Shown here piece after piece: positions 8,051-15,631 of a stretch of 64,000 nt of DNA; within the stretch, counting starts at the first letter, position 1; every line of letters begins with the position of its first letter. Position numbers and translations under genes: made by a program. The notes below the pieces were generated by a model, which saw only the letters and a program-made list of their open reading frames with translations, had not been told where the DNA came from and ran no database searches. Location of the stretch: contig NFUV01000001.1 of assembly GCA_002127295.1 (NCBI GenBank), positions 1,364,001 through 1,428,000 on the forward strand, written 5' to 3'. Source of the DNA: Chitinophagaceae bacterium IBVUCB2. Lineage in GTDB: Bacteria > Bacteroidota > Bacteroidia > Chitinophagales > Chitinophagaceae.

Positions 8051-11000
8051 ATGAAGAAAGTATTAAGCCTGATTGCCTGCCTTTCCACTTTCCTTAGAAT
8101 GGAAACTGCAGCGCAAGTGAACACCGTTGAATTTGGTAAGAACCGAGTGCAATACCAAAAATTCAAATGGAAATATTACCAGACAGAAAATTTCAACAGC
8201 TATTTTAGCCAGGATGGTTTGGGGCTTGGCAAATATGTAGCCCAGGTTGCTGAACTGGAGCTTCCTTCTATTGAAGAATTTGTTGAATATGGCTTACAAC
8301 GTCGTGCCAATATTGTAGTGTATAATAACTACGATGAAATGCAACAATCAAACATAGGACTGGGTATTGACTGGCAAACCACCGGTGGTGTTACAAAACT
8401 GGTGAATAATAAAATGCTTGTTTATTTTGATGGCAATCACGATAATCTTCGCCGTCAGATCAGGCAGGGCATTGCAAAAATTTTAGTGGATAATGTTTTA
8501 TTTGGTGATGACCTTGGTGAGTTTGCTGCTAACCAGGCTTTGCTTGATCTACCAAAATGGCTCACTGACGGTTTTATTTCCTATGCCGCTGAGAACTGGA
8601 GCACTTCTTTAGATGATGACCTTCGCTCCGCCATGCTTGCCGGTTCGTATAATAATTTTTACCAGTTTGCTTTTGATAAGCCATTGCTGGCTGGCCATTC
8701 GTTCTGGAAATATATTGCTGATAAGTATGGTAAAAATAAAACTACCTATTTCTTATACCTGTCCCGTATTTATCGCAACCTGAACAATGCCTCTAATAAA
8801 ATTGCGAAGAAGAAATTCAAAAAACTGTTGCAGGATTTTATGGTGGATGTGCAACAGCAATACTTTAAAGACATTCGGGGACGTCGTAATACTCCAAAAG
8901 GTCAATTATCTATCAGCGAAACAGTTGGCAAAAAAGATTATATACGCTTTAATGCAAACCCTGTTCCCCGCAGCTTTACCTATGCCTTGGTGGAGTTTAC
9001 ACAAGGCCGCTACCAGGTAGTGCTGATGGAAAATTTTGTTAACCGGAAAATATTATTAAAACTCGGCGTTCGTAGCCGTGAGGATGACAAACATCCTAAT
9101 TATCCAATACTGGCATGGGATGGAAAAGGCACCCGGCTTGCTGTATTATACAATGAAGAAGGAAAAACAAAATTCTTTGTATATGATATGGTGAACCGTA
9201 CCAAACTCTGGAAGCAGGAGATTGATAAGTTTGACCAGGTGCAGGATATGAAATATATGCTTGATAACAATACCCTGCTCATGAGTGCGGTAAGAAGTGG
9301 ACAGACAGATATTTTTATTTATAAAATTGACAAACAAACTATTGAACAGGTTACTAATGATGTGTATGATGATTTAGATCCATCGTTTGTAGCATTTCCC
9401 AATAAAACGGGTGTACTGTATTCCAGCAACAGGCCATCAGCCAATGCTGCAAGCAGTGATGATTCACTACCAGGCGAGCACTTTAATATTTATTTAGTTG
9501 ACAATTGGAACAAATCAGATGTAAAGCAAATTTCGAAAATGACAGATTTGAAATTTGGTAATGCAAGATTTCCTTCACAATACAACCAGTCACATTTCAC
9601 CTTCATTAGTGATGAAAATGGTATCAATAATCGCTATGCAGGATTTTTTAAAACTGAACGGGCTGGTCTTGATACATTAGTATTTATTGGTGATGAAATG
9701 TTGCGCAACCCTCCGCAAAACGAGGTGGATAGCTTATTAAAAGAATGGAATAAAACAGATATTGATTCTGTAGGATTTGTTTCTATTACTAACGATTCTG
9801 CCTATGTGTTTCCATTAACAAACTACCAAAGCAGTATGCTGGAAACAAGAACCGCAGGCGATAATCAACAAGTAAGCGAAGTAGTGAAGCTGGGTGATAC
9901 AAAATTATTATACCGCCTGCGGGTAGACGAGAATACATTACGCCGCCGTAATGTAAATGCAAGTCCAACAGAGTATCTGCGCAAATTAATTGAAGAAGAG
10001 AAGAAAGCAGCCCGCAAAGGAGCCAGTTATCAACCCACAGTAGATACCGCTACCAAAAAACCGCAGGATTTCTTTAATACGGGCTTTGATGAAGAGAAAA
10101 GAGACAGCGCAACGACTGGCAATGTCACAGGGACCAATCAACCAGCATTAGATCCTATTCTAAAAAAAGCAAAAGTTTTTGAATACCGGCCACCTAAATT
10201 TTTTACTGATTACCTGGTTAGTGGTTTTAACAATAATGTATTGGTAACCCGTTTCCAGGCATACCAGGGAGGCAGCGGCCCTATCAATCTCAGCAACGGC
10301 AATCCTTTTAATGGTATACTTCGCTTGGGCACCTCTGATTTATTTGAAGATTGGAAATTTGCCGGTGGCTTACGTATCAGCCCCAACTTCAATAATAATG
10401 AGTATGTATTAACTGCACAATACCTTAAGAAGAGATTAGATTATGGTTTTACCTATTACCGTAACACAGTGGATAATCCACCACTGTATGACGATTCTCT
10501 TTATTTTGCGAAATCCTTTACTAATCTTTACCAGGCAACTATATCTTACCCTTTCAATAAAATAAAGAGCATCCGTTTTAATTTGGCATACCGGAGTGAT
10601 AAGTATGTAACATTGTCTACAGACCCTACCTCACTTACAACTCCCGACAACAGGCTAGGTTATGCATTGGCACATATTGAATATGTACATGACGATGCTG
10701 TTTCACCTGCTATGAATATTTGGAATGGGCTTCGGTGGAAAGCATTCCTTGACTTTAATACCCAAATCAGCAAGAGCGGTTCAAAGGGAACGGGTGATTA
10801 TCCTATTACTATGAACGTTGGCTTTGATGCAAGACATTATTTGCCGATATACCGTAATATAATTTGGGCTGTAAGAGGTGCCGCAGATTTTTCGTGGGGC
10901 GATCAGAAAATTATTTACTATTTGGGTGGTGTTGACAACTGGTTATTTCCAAAATTCAACAATGCCAATAAACCAGACCCTGATAATACTTATGCGTACC

Positions 11001-11410
11001 AATCTCTCGCTGTAAACCTCAGGGGTTTTCAACAAAACGTAGCCAATGGCAATAATGCTTTTGTGCTAAACAGTGAAATAAGAGTTCCCGTATTTACATC
11101 CTTCTTTAATAAACCTATTAATAATGCCTTCCTCCGAAACTTCCAGCTAGTTCAGTTTTTTGATTTAGGCACAGCATGGAACGGCTCATACGACAAGTTT
11201 GAAAGACCGAATGTAATTTACCAGGCACCTCCTTCACCCATTAATATAAAAATAAAAGCTGGTGGAATAGGACCTTTTGCAGGTGGGTATGGATTTGGTG
11301 CAAGAAGTACGTTGCTCGGTTATTTCCTTCGGGTAGATGCCGCCTGGGAAATGAAAGGAGTGTTTAGGGGAAAGCCAAGCTGGTATTTTGCAATGGGACT
11401 AGACTTTTAA
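8051..11410 (+). CDS. Large TolB-like beta-propeller protein with degenerate peptidase-like N-domain and C-terminal outer-membrane barrel
   Basis: A 1119-residue exported protein of a type often annotated in this phylum as translocation protein TolB. A signal peptide is followed by a domain shaped like a gluzincin (peptidase MA-like) domain: DLPKWLTDGFISYAAE at 166-181 matches the family's lPxWxxEGxAEY region. However, the stretch where HExxH should lie reads IRQGIAKIL (137-145), so it is probably inactive. PD40/TolB-like propeller repeats (for example QDMKYMLDNNTLLMSA and DDLDPSFVAFPN) fill roughly 300-560. After a polar linker, residues from about 717 to the end form a BamA/surface-antigen-like barrel ending in aromatic Phe. 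It is likely anchored in the outer membrane facing the periplasm. Precise role unknown. Confidence 0.85.
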   Translation: MKKVLSLIACLSTFLRMETAAQVNTVEFGKNRVQYQKFKWKYYQTENFNSYFSQDGLGLGKYVAQVAELELPSIEEFVEYGLQRRANIVVYNNYDEMQQSNIGLGIDWQTTGGVTKLVNNKMLVYFDGNHDNLRRQIRQGIAKILVDNVLFGDDLGEFAANQALLDLPKWLTDGFISYAAENWSTSLDDDLRSAMLAGSYNNFYQFAFDKPLLAGHSFWKYIADKYGKNKTTYFLYLSRIYRNLNNASNKIAKKKFKKLLQDFMVDVQQQYFKDIRGRRNTPKGQLSISETVGKKDYIRFNANPVPRSFTYALVEFTQGRYQVVLMENFVNRKILLKLGVRSREDDKHPNYPILAWDGKGTRLAVLYNEEGKTKFFVYDMVNRTKLWKQEIDKFDQVQDMKYMLDNNTLLMSAVRSGQTDIFIYKIDKQTIEQVTNDVYDDLDPSFVAFPNKTGVLYSSNRPSANAASSDDSLPGEHFNIYLVDNWNKSDVKQISKMTDLKFGNARFPSQYNQSHFTFISDENGINNRYAGFFKTERAGLDTLVFIGDEMLRNPPQNEVDSLLKEWNKTDIDSVGFVSITNDSAYVFPLTNYQSSMLETRTAGDNQQVSEVVKLGDTKLLYRLRVDENTLRRRNVNASPTEYLRKLIEEEKKAARKGASYQPTVDTATKKPQDFFNTGFDEEKRDSATTGNVTGTNQPALDPILKKAKVFEYRPPKFFTDYLVSGFNNNVLVTRFQAYQGGSGPINLSNGNPFNGILRLGTSDLFEDWKFAGGLRISPNFNNNEYVLTAQYLKKRLDYGFTYYRNTVDNPPLYDDSLYFAKSFTNLYQATISYPFNKIKSIRFNLAYRSDKYVTLSTDPTSLTTPDNRLGYALAHIEYVHDDAVSPAMNIWNGLRWKAFLDFNTQISKSGSKGTGDYPITMNVGFDARHYLPIYRNIIWAVRGAADFSWGDQKIIYYLGGVDNWLFPKFNNANKPDPDNTYAYQSLAVNLRGFQQNVANGNNAFVLNSEIRVPVFTSFFNKPINNAFLRNFQLVQFFDLGTAWNGSYDKFERPNVIYQAPPSPINIKIKAGGIGPFAGGYGFGARSTLLGYFLRVDAAWEMKGVFRGKPSWYFAMGLDF

Positions 11411-11432
11411 AGTTGAAATATTTTGCTATAGT

Positions 11433-11459
11433 AAAACCCTTCATTATGAAGGGTTTTTT
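11433..11459. terminator. Bidirectional rho-independent terminator
   Basis: AAAACCCTTCA and TGAAGGGTTTT form a perfect 11-bp stem with a 3-base loop, flanked by A and T runs. It lies between the convergent stops at 11410 (plus) and 11462 (minus) and can serve both strands. Confidence 0.85.
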
Positions 11460-11461
11460 AT

Positions 11462-12148
11462 TTACGATTTAGCTAAAGCTTCGCCCAATTTTTGTACGGT
11501 AAAATATAACAAGGACATAAATACAGAATAACAAAGTGTCATTCCCCAGGCGAAGCTGTTTGCAAATGGACTTAATATCATAGCAATGATTTCCCCGACT
11601 AATGAAAAAGGATCGGCAATAATATCCCAACTATTAAATCGCAAAAACCTGCCGATATAAATTCCAAAAGCACTCAGCCACATTACTACAAATACCAGGG
11701 CTATAGAAAATTTCTTGCCTTTTATCAATACAGCAATTTGCTCAATCCGGCGTAGTGATAAAACACCAGCAATAATGCCATTCCAGGCAAAAGAAAAAAT
11801 CAATAACAAGTCAAACCACTTAGGTGCTGAATCAACATGTGTAAGATGGAAAAGATCCGTTATAATATAAAAAGAATTGGGAATAAAAAGTAACCATCCC
11901 GTAGTAACAATTAACAATTTCCAATTGCTTTCAATAATTGAAACATTGTTTGTCATCCATTTCGTAATCCAATAGGGTACCAGGGCCAGGAATAAATTCC
12001 ACGGAAGAAAAATATACTCAATGGATCCCGTTACAATCATCCTTACAAATAATAGCAAGCAGCTAAATGCCGAAGATAAAAGTAACCAATCATGAATGGT
12101 ACTGGATATTGTAAGCTTTGTAAGCTGGATATTTTTTAGCTTATACAT
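11462..12148 (-). CDS. DUF1361 family membrane protein
   Basis: A 228-residue inner-membrane protein with about seven hydrophobic segments. DUF1361 hallmarks are FLPWNLFLALVPYWI, the central GWLLFIPNSFYIITDLFHL, WNGIIAGVLSLRRIE and IYIGRFLRFNSWDI. Family function is unknown. Its start overlaps the 3' end of the diacylglycerol kinase gene by 13 bases, so the two are translated from one mRNA. It is the last gene of a minus-strand run that begins at 15503 and ends at the bidirectional hairpin near 11446. Confidence 0.88.
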   Translation of the reverse strand: MYKLKNIQLTKLTISSTIHDWLLLSSAFSCLLLFVRMIVTGSIEYIFLPWNLFLALVPYWITKWMTNNVSIIESNWKLLIVTTGWLLFIPNSFYIITDLFHLTHVDSAPKWFDLLLIFSFAWNGIIAGVLSLRRIEQIAVLIKGKKFSIALVFVVMWLSAFGIYIGRFLRFNSWDIIADPFSLVGEIIAMILSPFANSFAWGMTLCYSVFMSLLYFTVQKLGEALAKS

Positions 12149-12519
12149 AATAATATTTTAGGAATAAAAATCAAACAGCCGGTCAACATTGCAACAAGAG
12201 CTGCTATTAAAACTGCTGCCGCAGATAAATCTTTAATGATCTTAATACGGTTATCTTTTTCTATTGAAATAAAATCCATTGCCTTCTCAATAACCGTGTT
12301 AAATATTTCAGCCACCCATACAAATCCAATAGAAATAGTCAATGCTATTATTTCTATACTTGAAAGCCTGAAAACGATTGATAAAGCAATAACAAAAGCT
12401 GTTGCTGCAAGATGAATACGGGCATTATGCTCTTCCTGGAAAAAAGCTTTAATACCCTCGACAGCATAAATAAAACTTTCTCCTCTTGCCCGCAGTGAGA
12501 ATGACTTATTATTTTTCAT
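12136..12519 (-). CDS. dgkA: Diacylglycerol/undecaprenol kinase family protein
   Basis: A 127-residue integral-membrane lipid kinase. It has the N-terminal amphipathic part GESFIYAVEGIKAFFQEEHNARIH, then three hydrophobic helices. The conserved catalytic helix reads WVAEIFNTVIEKAMDF (about 72-87), with the ExxNTxxE pattern of the DgkA/UndPK family. It phosphorylates diacylglycerol or undecaprenol at the membrane. Species without Gram-positive lipoteichoic acid usually use it for lipid recycling; which lipid is used here is not known. It lies 15 bases after the Coq4-like gene and overlaps the DUF1361 gene. Confidence 0.93.
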   Translation of the reverse strand: MKNNKSFSLRARGESFIYAVEGIKAFFQEEHNARIHLAATAFVIALSIVFRLSSIEIIALTISIGFVWVAEIFNTVIEKAMDFISIEKDNRIKIIKDLSAAAVLIAALVAMLTGCLIFIPKILLCIS

Positions 12520-12534
12520 ACTACTTTAAAGATT

Positions 12535-13014
12535 TTAATTACTACGATACACTTTATTTCGCAATAGGGCGGTTTTTTCTACCAATAACTCATTCCATTT
12601 CCATCCATGTATCGGGGTGCATTGTCGGCCTTGCCGAAAAGCTGAACGCATCGCTTTCCAGTGTTCTGGCATAGTTATAAACCCATAAGCCACCGTAGCC
12701 AATACCGGGAAGGAGATTCGCCCATTACCCAACATAAAACTTTGCAAACAGACCTCTCCTTCATCAGTGGTATCATACCCGAGTAATACATGTTTCAAAT
12801 CATGACGGGCATAATGCTTTAATAAAGGAAGGTTTCTTTTTTCAAGAAAGTGAAAAAGATCGTTGCCCAGTGTACCCTCGGGCAACATATACAGTTCCAA
12901 TTCTGAGTAGCTGAATGTTGCAGGTCTTCTTACATGCCGTAAGAAGGGCAAAGCAATATTATGGGTCAAATACACCAATACAGCAGAACGTTTGCGTATT
13001 AAAAATTTTTTCAT
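12535..13014 (-). CDS. Coq4-like protein
   Basis: A 159-residue protein with the metal-site signature of Coq4: HDLKH at residues 71-75 followed, after 11 residues, by Glu87 (pattern HDxxH-x11-E). The surrounding ARHDLKHVLLGYDTTDEGE also fits. Coq4 acts in ubiquinone synthesis in mitochondria and some proteobacteria. Chitinophagaceae make menaquinone, so a ubiquinone role is unlikely here. The protein may bind another prenyl or polyprenyl lipid, which would suit its place between creD and the lipid kinase dgkA. Homology is judged from the motif and length; the function is an inference. Confidence 0.62.
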   Translation of the reverse strand: MKKFLIRKRSAVLVYLTHNIALPFLRHVRRPATFSYSELELYMLPEGTLGNDLFHFLEKRNLPLLKHYARHDLKHVLLGYDTTDEGEVCLQSFMLGNGRISFPVLATVAYGFITMPEHWKAMRSAFRQGRQCTPIHGWKWNELLVEKTALLRNKVYRSN

Positions 13015-13057
13015 GTTTCTTGTTTTTACTTGTTCCGAAACGATTTATAATATTTGC

Positions 13058-14458
13058 CTACCATTGCATTTTCTTTGAAAATTTCATCACTACTGCCAGC
13101 GTTAAGAAAAGACCAATGCTTCCAAGCAGTAAAGAATAGTCTTGCAATTGAAGCAGACTAAACACATAAGAATAAATAAGCACCAGCACTACGGATAACA
13201 ATGTAGTGGCCCTACCTGAATCTAAAATGCTTCTTACAAACCAGGCAATTAATCCTATTGTAGCTGCAGATGCTATTAAATAGGCGGCATTAAATCCAGT
13301 ATATTCTGAAATAGAAAGCAATAATGTATAAAACAGAATTAATGCAAGTCCTATCAAACCATATTGAAAAGGATGTGCTGATTTTTTATTGGCAGTTTCA
13401 ATTAAAAAGAAAGCCGCAAAAGTTAGCAGTATGCATAGCAATGCATATTTGATTGTTCGTAAGGTTTTTTGATACCCATTTACCGGAATAAAAAGGTCTA
13501 CGCCAAAAGATGAGGCACTTATTAAATTTGATGGAGCCACAGTAGTATTAGCTGAAGCAACATTGCTACCATCAAAACGAACTCCATAGTCCGGTGCTAC
13601 TACCGGAAACATAATATCGAGTTTGTAAGCATTGCCAATCCATTGTTGTGGAAAATTTCTTTTATGCGACATACTTTTCCAGGTAGCCGTAAATCCATTA
13701 TCATTTACTTCAGTTGTCTGTGGCAACATGCTGCCTGAAAAACTTGGATCTCTCCAGTCCGAACTAACTTTCACAGTGGTTGATTTACCAACAGGAGTAA
13801 ATAATAATTGCTCCGAACCATTCAGGTTGATAGTGGTAGTAAGTTTTGCATTTTTAAAATCTTCTATAGAGGTGGTTTGCAATAAAGCAGTCATTCCCAC
13901 TTCAGAACCCGGCTGTGGGGAAAGCTCGATAATACTATCTCTCCAATTTATGGTTAGCTGTTCATTCAAGCCCTTATTGTCGGCAATGTTCATCACCACA
14001 AAAGCCTCCTTCCAGATAAAATTACCAGGTGCGATATTTAATTTATCAATAGCTAATTCATTAAAAGAAGCTGCGATAGTTGTTTTTGTGTCATACAACA
14101 TCACTTTAAAAATTCCCCGATGCTTTTCTTTGGGATTAACCTGGGCATTTATATCTAGCTGGTCAGGCAGAAAATAAGCGATGTTCTTAGAAGCATTCTT
14201 TCGCAACGTATCGTTGTCATCTACGTTCCAATATGGTATACCAATTACTGGCCCAACTATATTTTGTTTCCCAGCCCACTTGCTCCTAATTTCTCTTGTA
14301 ACCTGTTTCTGCCGCTCTTCTCTTTCAACAATCAGGCTCTTTACATATAGCATTGGTATCATCATGAGCAGTGCCATCAAGCCAATGATACCTCCTTTTA
14401 CTATCCATTTACTTTTGTTCCAGGCTGTACTAATTGTGTTCTGTAATGAATTATCCAT
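13058..14458 (-). CDS. creD: Cell envelope integrity protein CreD
   Basis: A 466-residue inner-membrane protein. Residues about 20-45 form a first transmembrane helix with the CreD signature LMALLMMIPMLYVKSLIVEREERQ nearby. A large periplasmic beta-rich domain (about 60-330) follows, containing FVVMNIADNKGLNE and FPVVAPDYGVRFDGSNVASANT. A block of at least five helices ends the protein (GLALILFYTLLLSISEYTGF and others). CreD is linked to envelope stress and colicin or lactam tolerance in enterobacteria, where it is controlled by CreBC. Here it instead follows a winged-helix regulator gene, and a 17-bp palindrome lies 45 bases before its start. Confidence 0.93.
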   Translation of the reverse strand: MDNSLQNTISTAWNKSKWIVKGGIIGLMALLMMIPMLYVKSLIVEREERQKQVTREIRSKWAGKQNIVGPVIGIPYWNVDDNDTLRKNASKNIAYFLPDQLDINAQVNPKEKHRGIFKVMLYDTKTTIAASFNELAIDKLNIAPGNFIWKEAFVVMNIADNKGLNEQLTINWRDSIIELSPQPGSEVGMTALLQTTSIEDFKNAKLTTTINLNGSEQLLFTPVGKSTTVKVSSDWRDPSFSGSMLPQTTEVNDNGFTATWKSMSHKRNFPQQWIGNAYKLDIMFPVVAPDYGVRFDGSNVASANTTVAPSNLISASSFGVDLFIPVNGYQKTLRTIKYALLCILLTFAAFFLIETANKKSAHPFQYGLIGLALILFYTLLLSISEYTGFNAAYLIASAATIGLIAWFVRSILDSGRATTLLSVVLVLIYSYVFSLLQLQDYSLLLGSIGLFLTLAVVMKFSKKMQW

Positions 14459-14502
14459 GATTTTATTATTTATTTCTGATGATTTCTTATTTAATAAAAA
14501 GT

Positions 14503-14519
14503 ACTTTGTATTTCAAAGT
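14503..14519. promoter_or_regulatory. Candidate operator upstream of creD
   Basis: ACTTTGTATTTCAAAGT is an almost perfect palindrome (half-sites ACTTTGTA and ACTTTGAA) 45 bases upstream of creD, inside the gap between the regulator gene and creD. It matches a perfect copy at 15511-15527 in 15 of 17 positions. The adjacent winged-helix protein is the obvious candidate binder. Confidence 0.55.
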
Positions 14520-14535
14520 GAATGCAGAAAAAAAA

Positions 14536-14838
14536 TTATTTCACCCCTTTGATCATATTTTCCAACGCCGTGATATGTTCAGCGAAAGCCTTCTCGCCTG
14601 CCTTAGTAATAACATAGGTTGTGTTTGTTTTTTTTCCAATAAAACCTTTGTGCACTTTAATAAATCCATTTTCTTCTAAATTAACCAGGTGTGTTGCGAG
14701 GTTTCCATCAGTAACCTGTAGCATTTGTTTCAGATCGTTGAAATTGATTTCTTCATTTACCATCAATACACTCATTACACCCAAACGGATGCGGCTTTCA
14801 AACACTTTATTTAAACCTGTGATCGGATTTTTCAACAC
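14536..14838 (-). CDS. Winged-helix transcriptional regulator (ArsR/MarR-like, PF13601 type)
   Basis: A 100-residue DNA-binding protein consisting of one winged-helix domain. It reads NPITGLNKVFESRIRLGVMS at the start, the recognition-helix region LKQMLQVTDGNLATHLVNLEE (about 37-56), and a wing VHKGFIGKKTNTTYVITKAG. This small form commonly accompanies membrane-protein genes in Bacteroidota and probably binds as a dimer. It lies between a membrane protein gene (23-base gap) and creD, and both transcription units start beside the same 17-bp palindrome. This suggests it represses its own operon and creD. The signal it responds to is not evident; no sensor domain is present. Confidence 0.9.
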   Translation of the reverse strand: MLKNPITGLNKVFESRIRLGVMSVLMVNEEINFNDLKQMLQVTDGNLATHLVNLEENGFIKVHKGFIGKKTNTTYVITKAGEKAFAEHITALENMIKGVK

Positions 14839-14861
14839 TGAACATTTAAACTTTAAACTTC

Positions 14862-15503
14862 TTAAACTCTTTCATATTTCTGCCACATCACAATTCCATA
14901 TATAATATGCAACAGACCAAAGCCTATAGCCCATATCCATAAACCATAACCGGGAAGAAACATACTAATCAAACCCAGTACAATTTCGCAATAACCCAAA
15001 TAACGAATGTCTGCCAATGTATATTTGCTGGCATTTACTAAAGCAAGACCATAGAAAATGAGGCAGGCTGGTGCAACAAATAACCACACATCATATCTAA
15101 GCATTCCCATAATAAAAATTGCACCCGCTATTAAAGGTACCAGCATATTCCAGGCTAGCCTTTTTGTAGTATGGTCCCAAATTGGTAATCCTTGCTTCTT
15201 TGCTTTCCGCCAGGTAAGATAAAAAGAAGATATAAAGGCGACTCCAAAAACAACTACCGCTAGCAGTGCAAAACGAATTTTGAGTTTGCTAAAATCATCG
15301 CCGGAAAAAAAACCACGGCTATTGTAAGAACCAAAATAATTATCAAGCATATTATCGGCAATAAACACACCGATTAATGCACAAATACCTGCCGCTACCC
15401 CACTTAGACCACTCAAAGAAATAAAACGGCTCGACCGTTCCATAATGCGGCGTATATCTTTAATATCCTGTAAGGAGCTGGAGGTTTGGTTTTTATCTTC
15501 CAT
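14862..15503 (-). CDS. Hypothetical membrane protein of the creD operon
   Basis: A 213-residue protein with a short cytoplasmic head (MEDKNQTSSSLQDIKDIRRI) and about six hydrophobic segments, including LSGLSGVAAGICALIGVFIA and YCEIVLGLISMFLPGYGLWI. It matches no named enzyme; similar proteins precede winged-helix regulator genes in related genomes. The ATG at 15503 is chosen because the upstream ATG at 15524 would lie inside the palindromic operator. It is the first gene of the minus-strand run and 23 bases ahead of the regulator, so it may act as the membrane partner or target of that regulator. Confidence 0.78.
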   Translation of the reverse strand: MEDKNQTSSSLQDIKDIRRIMERSSRFISLSGLSGVAAGICALIGVFIADNMLDNYFGSYNSRGFFSGDDFSKLKIRFALLAVVVFGVAFISSFYLTWRKAKKQGLPIWDHTTKRLAWNMLVPLIAGAIFIMGMLRYDVWLFVAPACLIFYGLALVNASKYTLADIRYLGYCEIVLGLISMFLPGYGLWIWAIGFGLLHIIYGIVMWQKYERV

Positions 15504-15510
15504 AAAAAGC

Positions 15511-15527
15511 ACTTTGTAATACAAAGT
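15511..15527. promoter_or_regulatory. Candidate operator of the membrane protein/regulator operon
   Basis: ACTTTGTAATACAAAGT is a perfect 8-1-8 palindrome lying 8 bases upstream of the ATG at 15503. A bound protein here would block transcription start or early elongation. The second copy lies before creD. Confidence 0.6.
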
Positions 15528-15631
15528 AGTAACAATTTTTTCATTCCTCCAAATAGTTTTTCCTCTTTGAGTTATACACCAATGATTTTAACAATCCAAA
15601 ATCCACTAACTGACTGTATTTTTACTTAATA

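Noticed and set aside
13632-14177. Open frame of 181 codons on the plus strand inside creD.
   Set aside because: Antisense to a clear CreD protein; its composition is that expected of a reverse-strand shadow.
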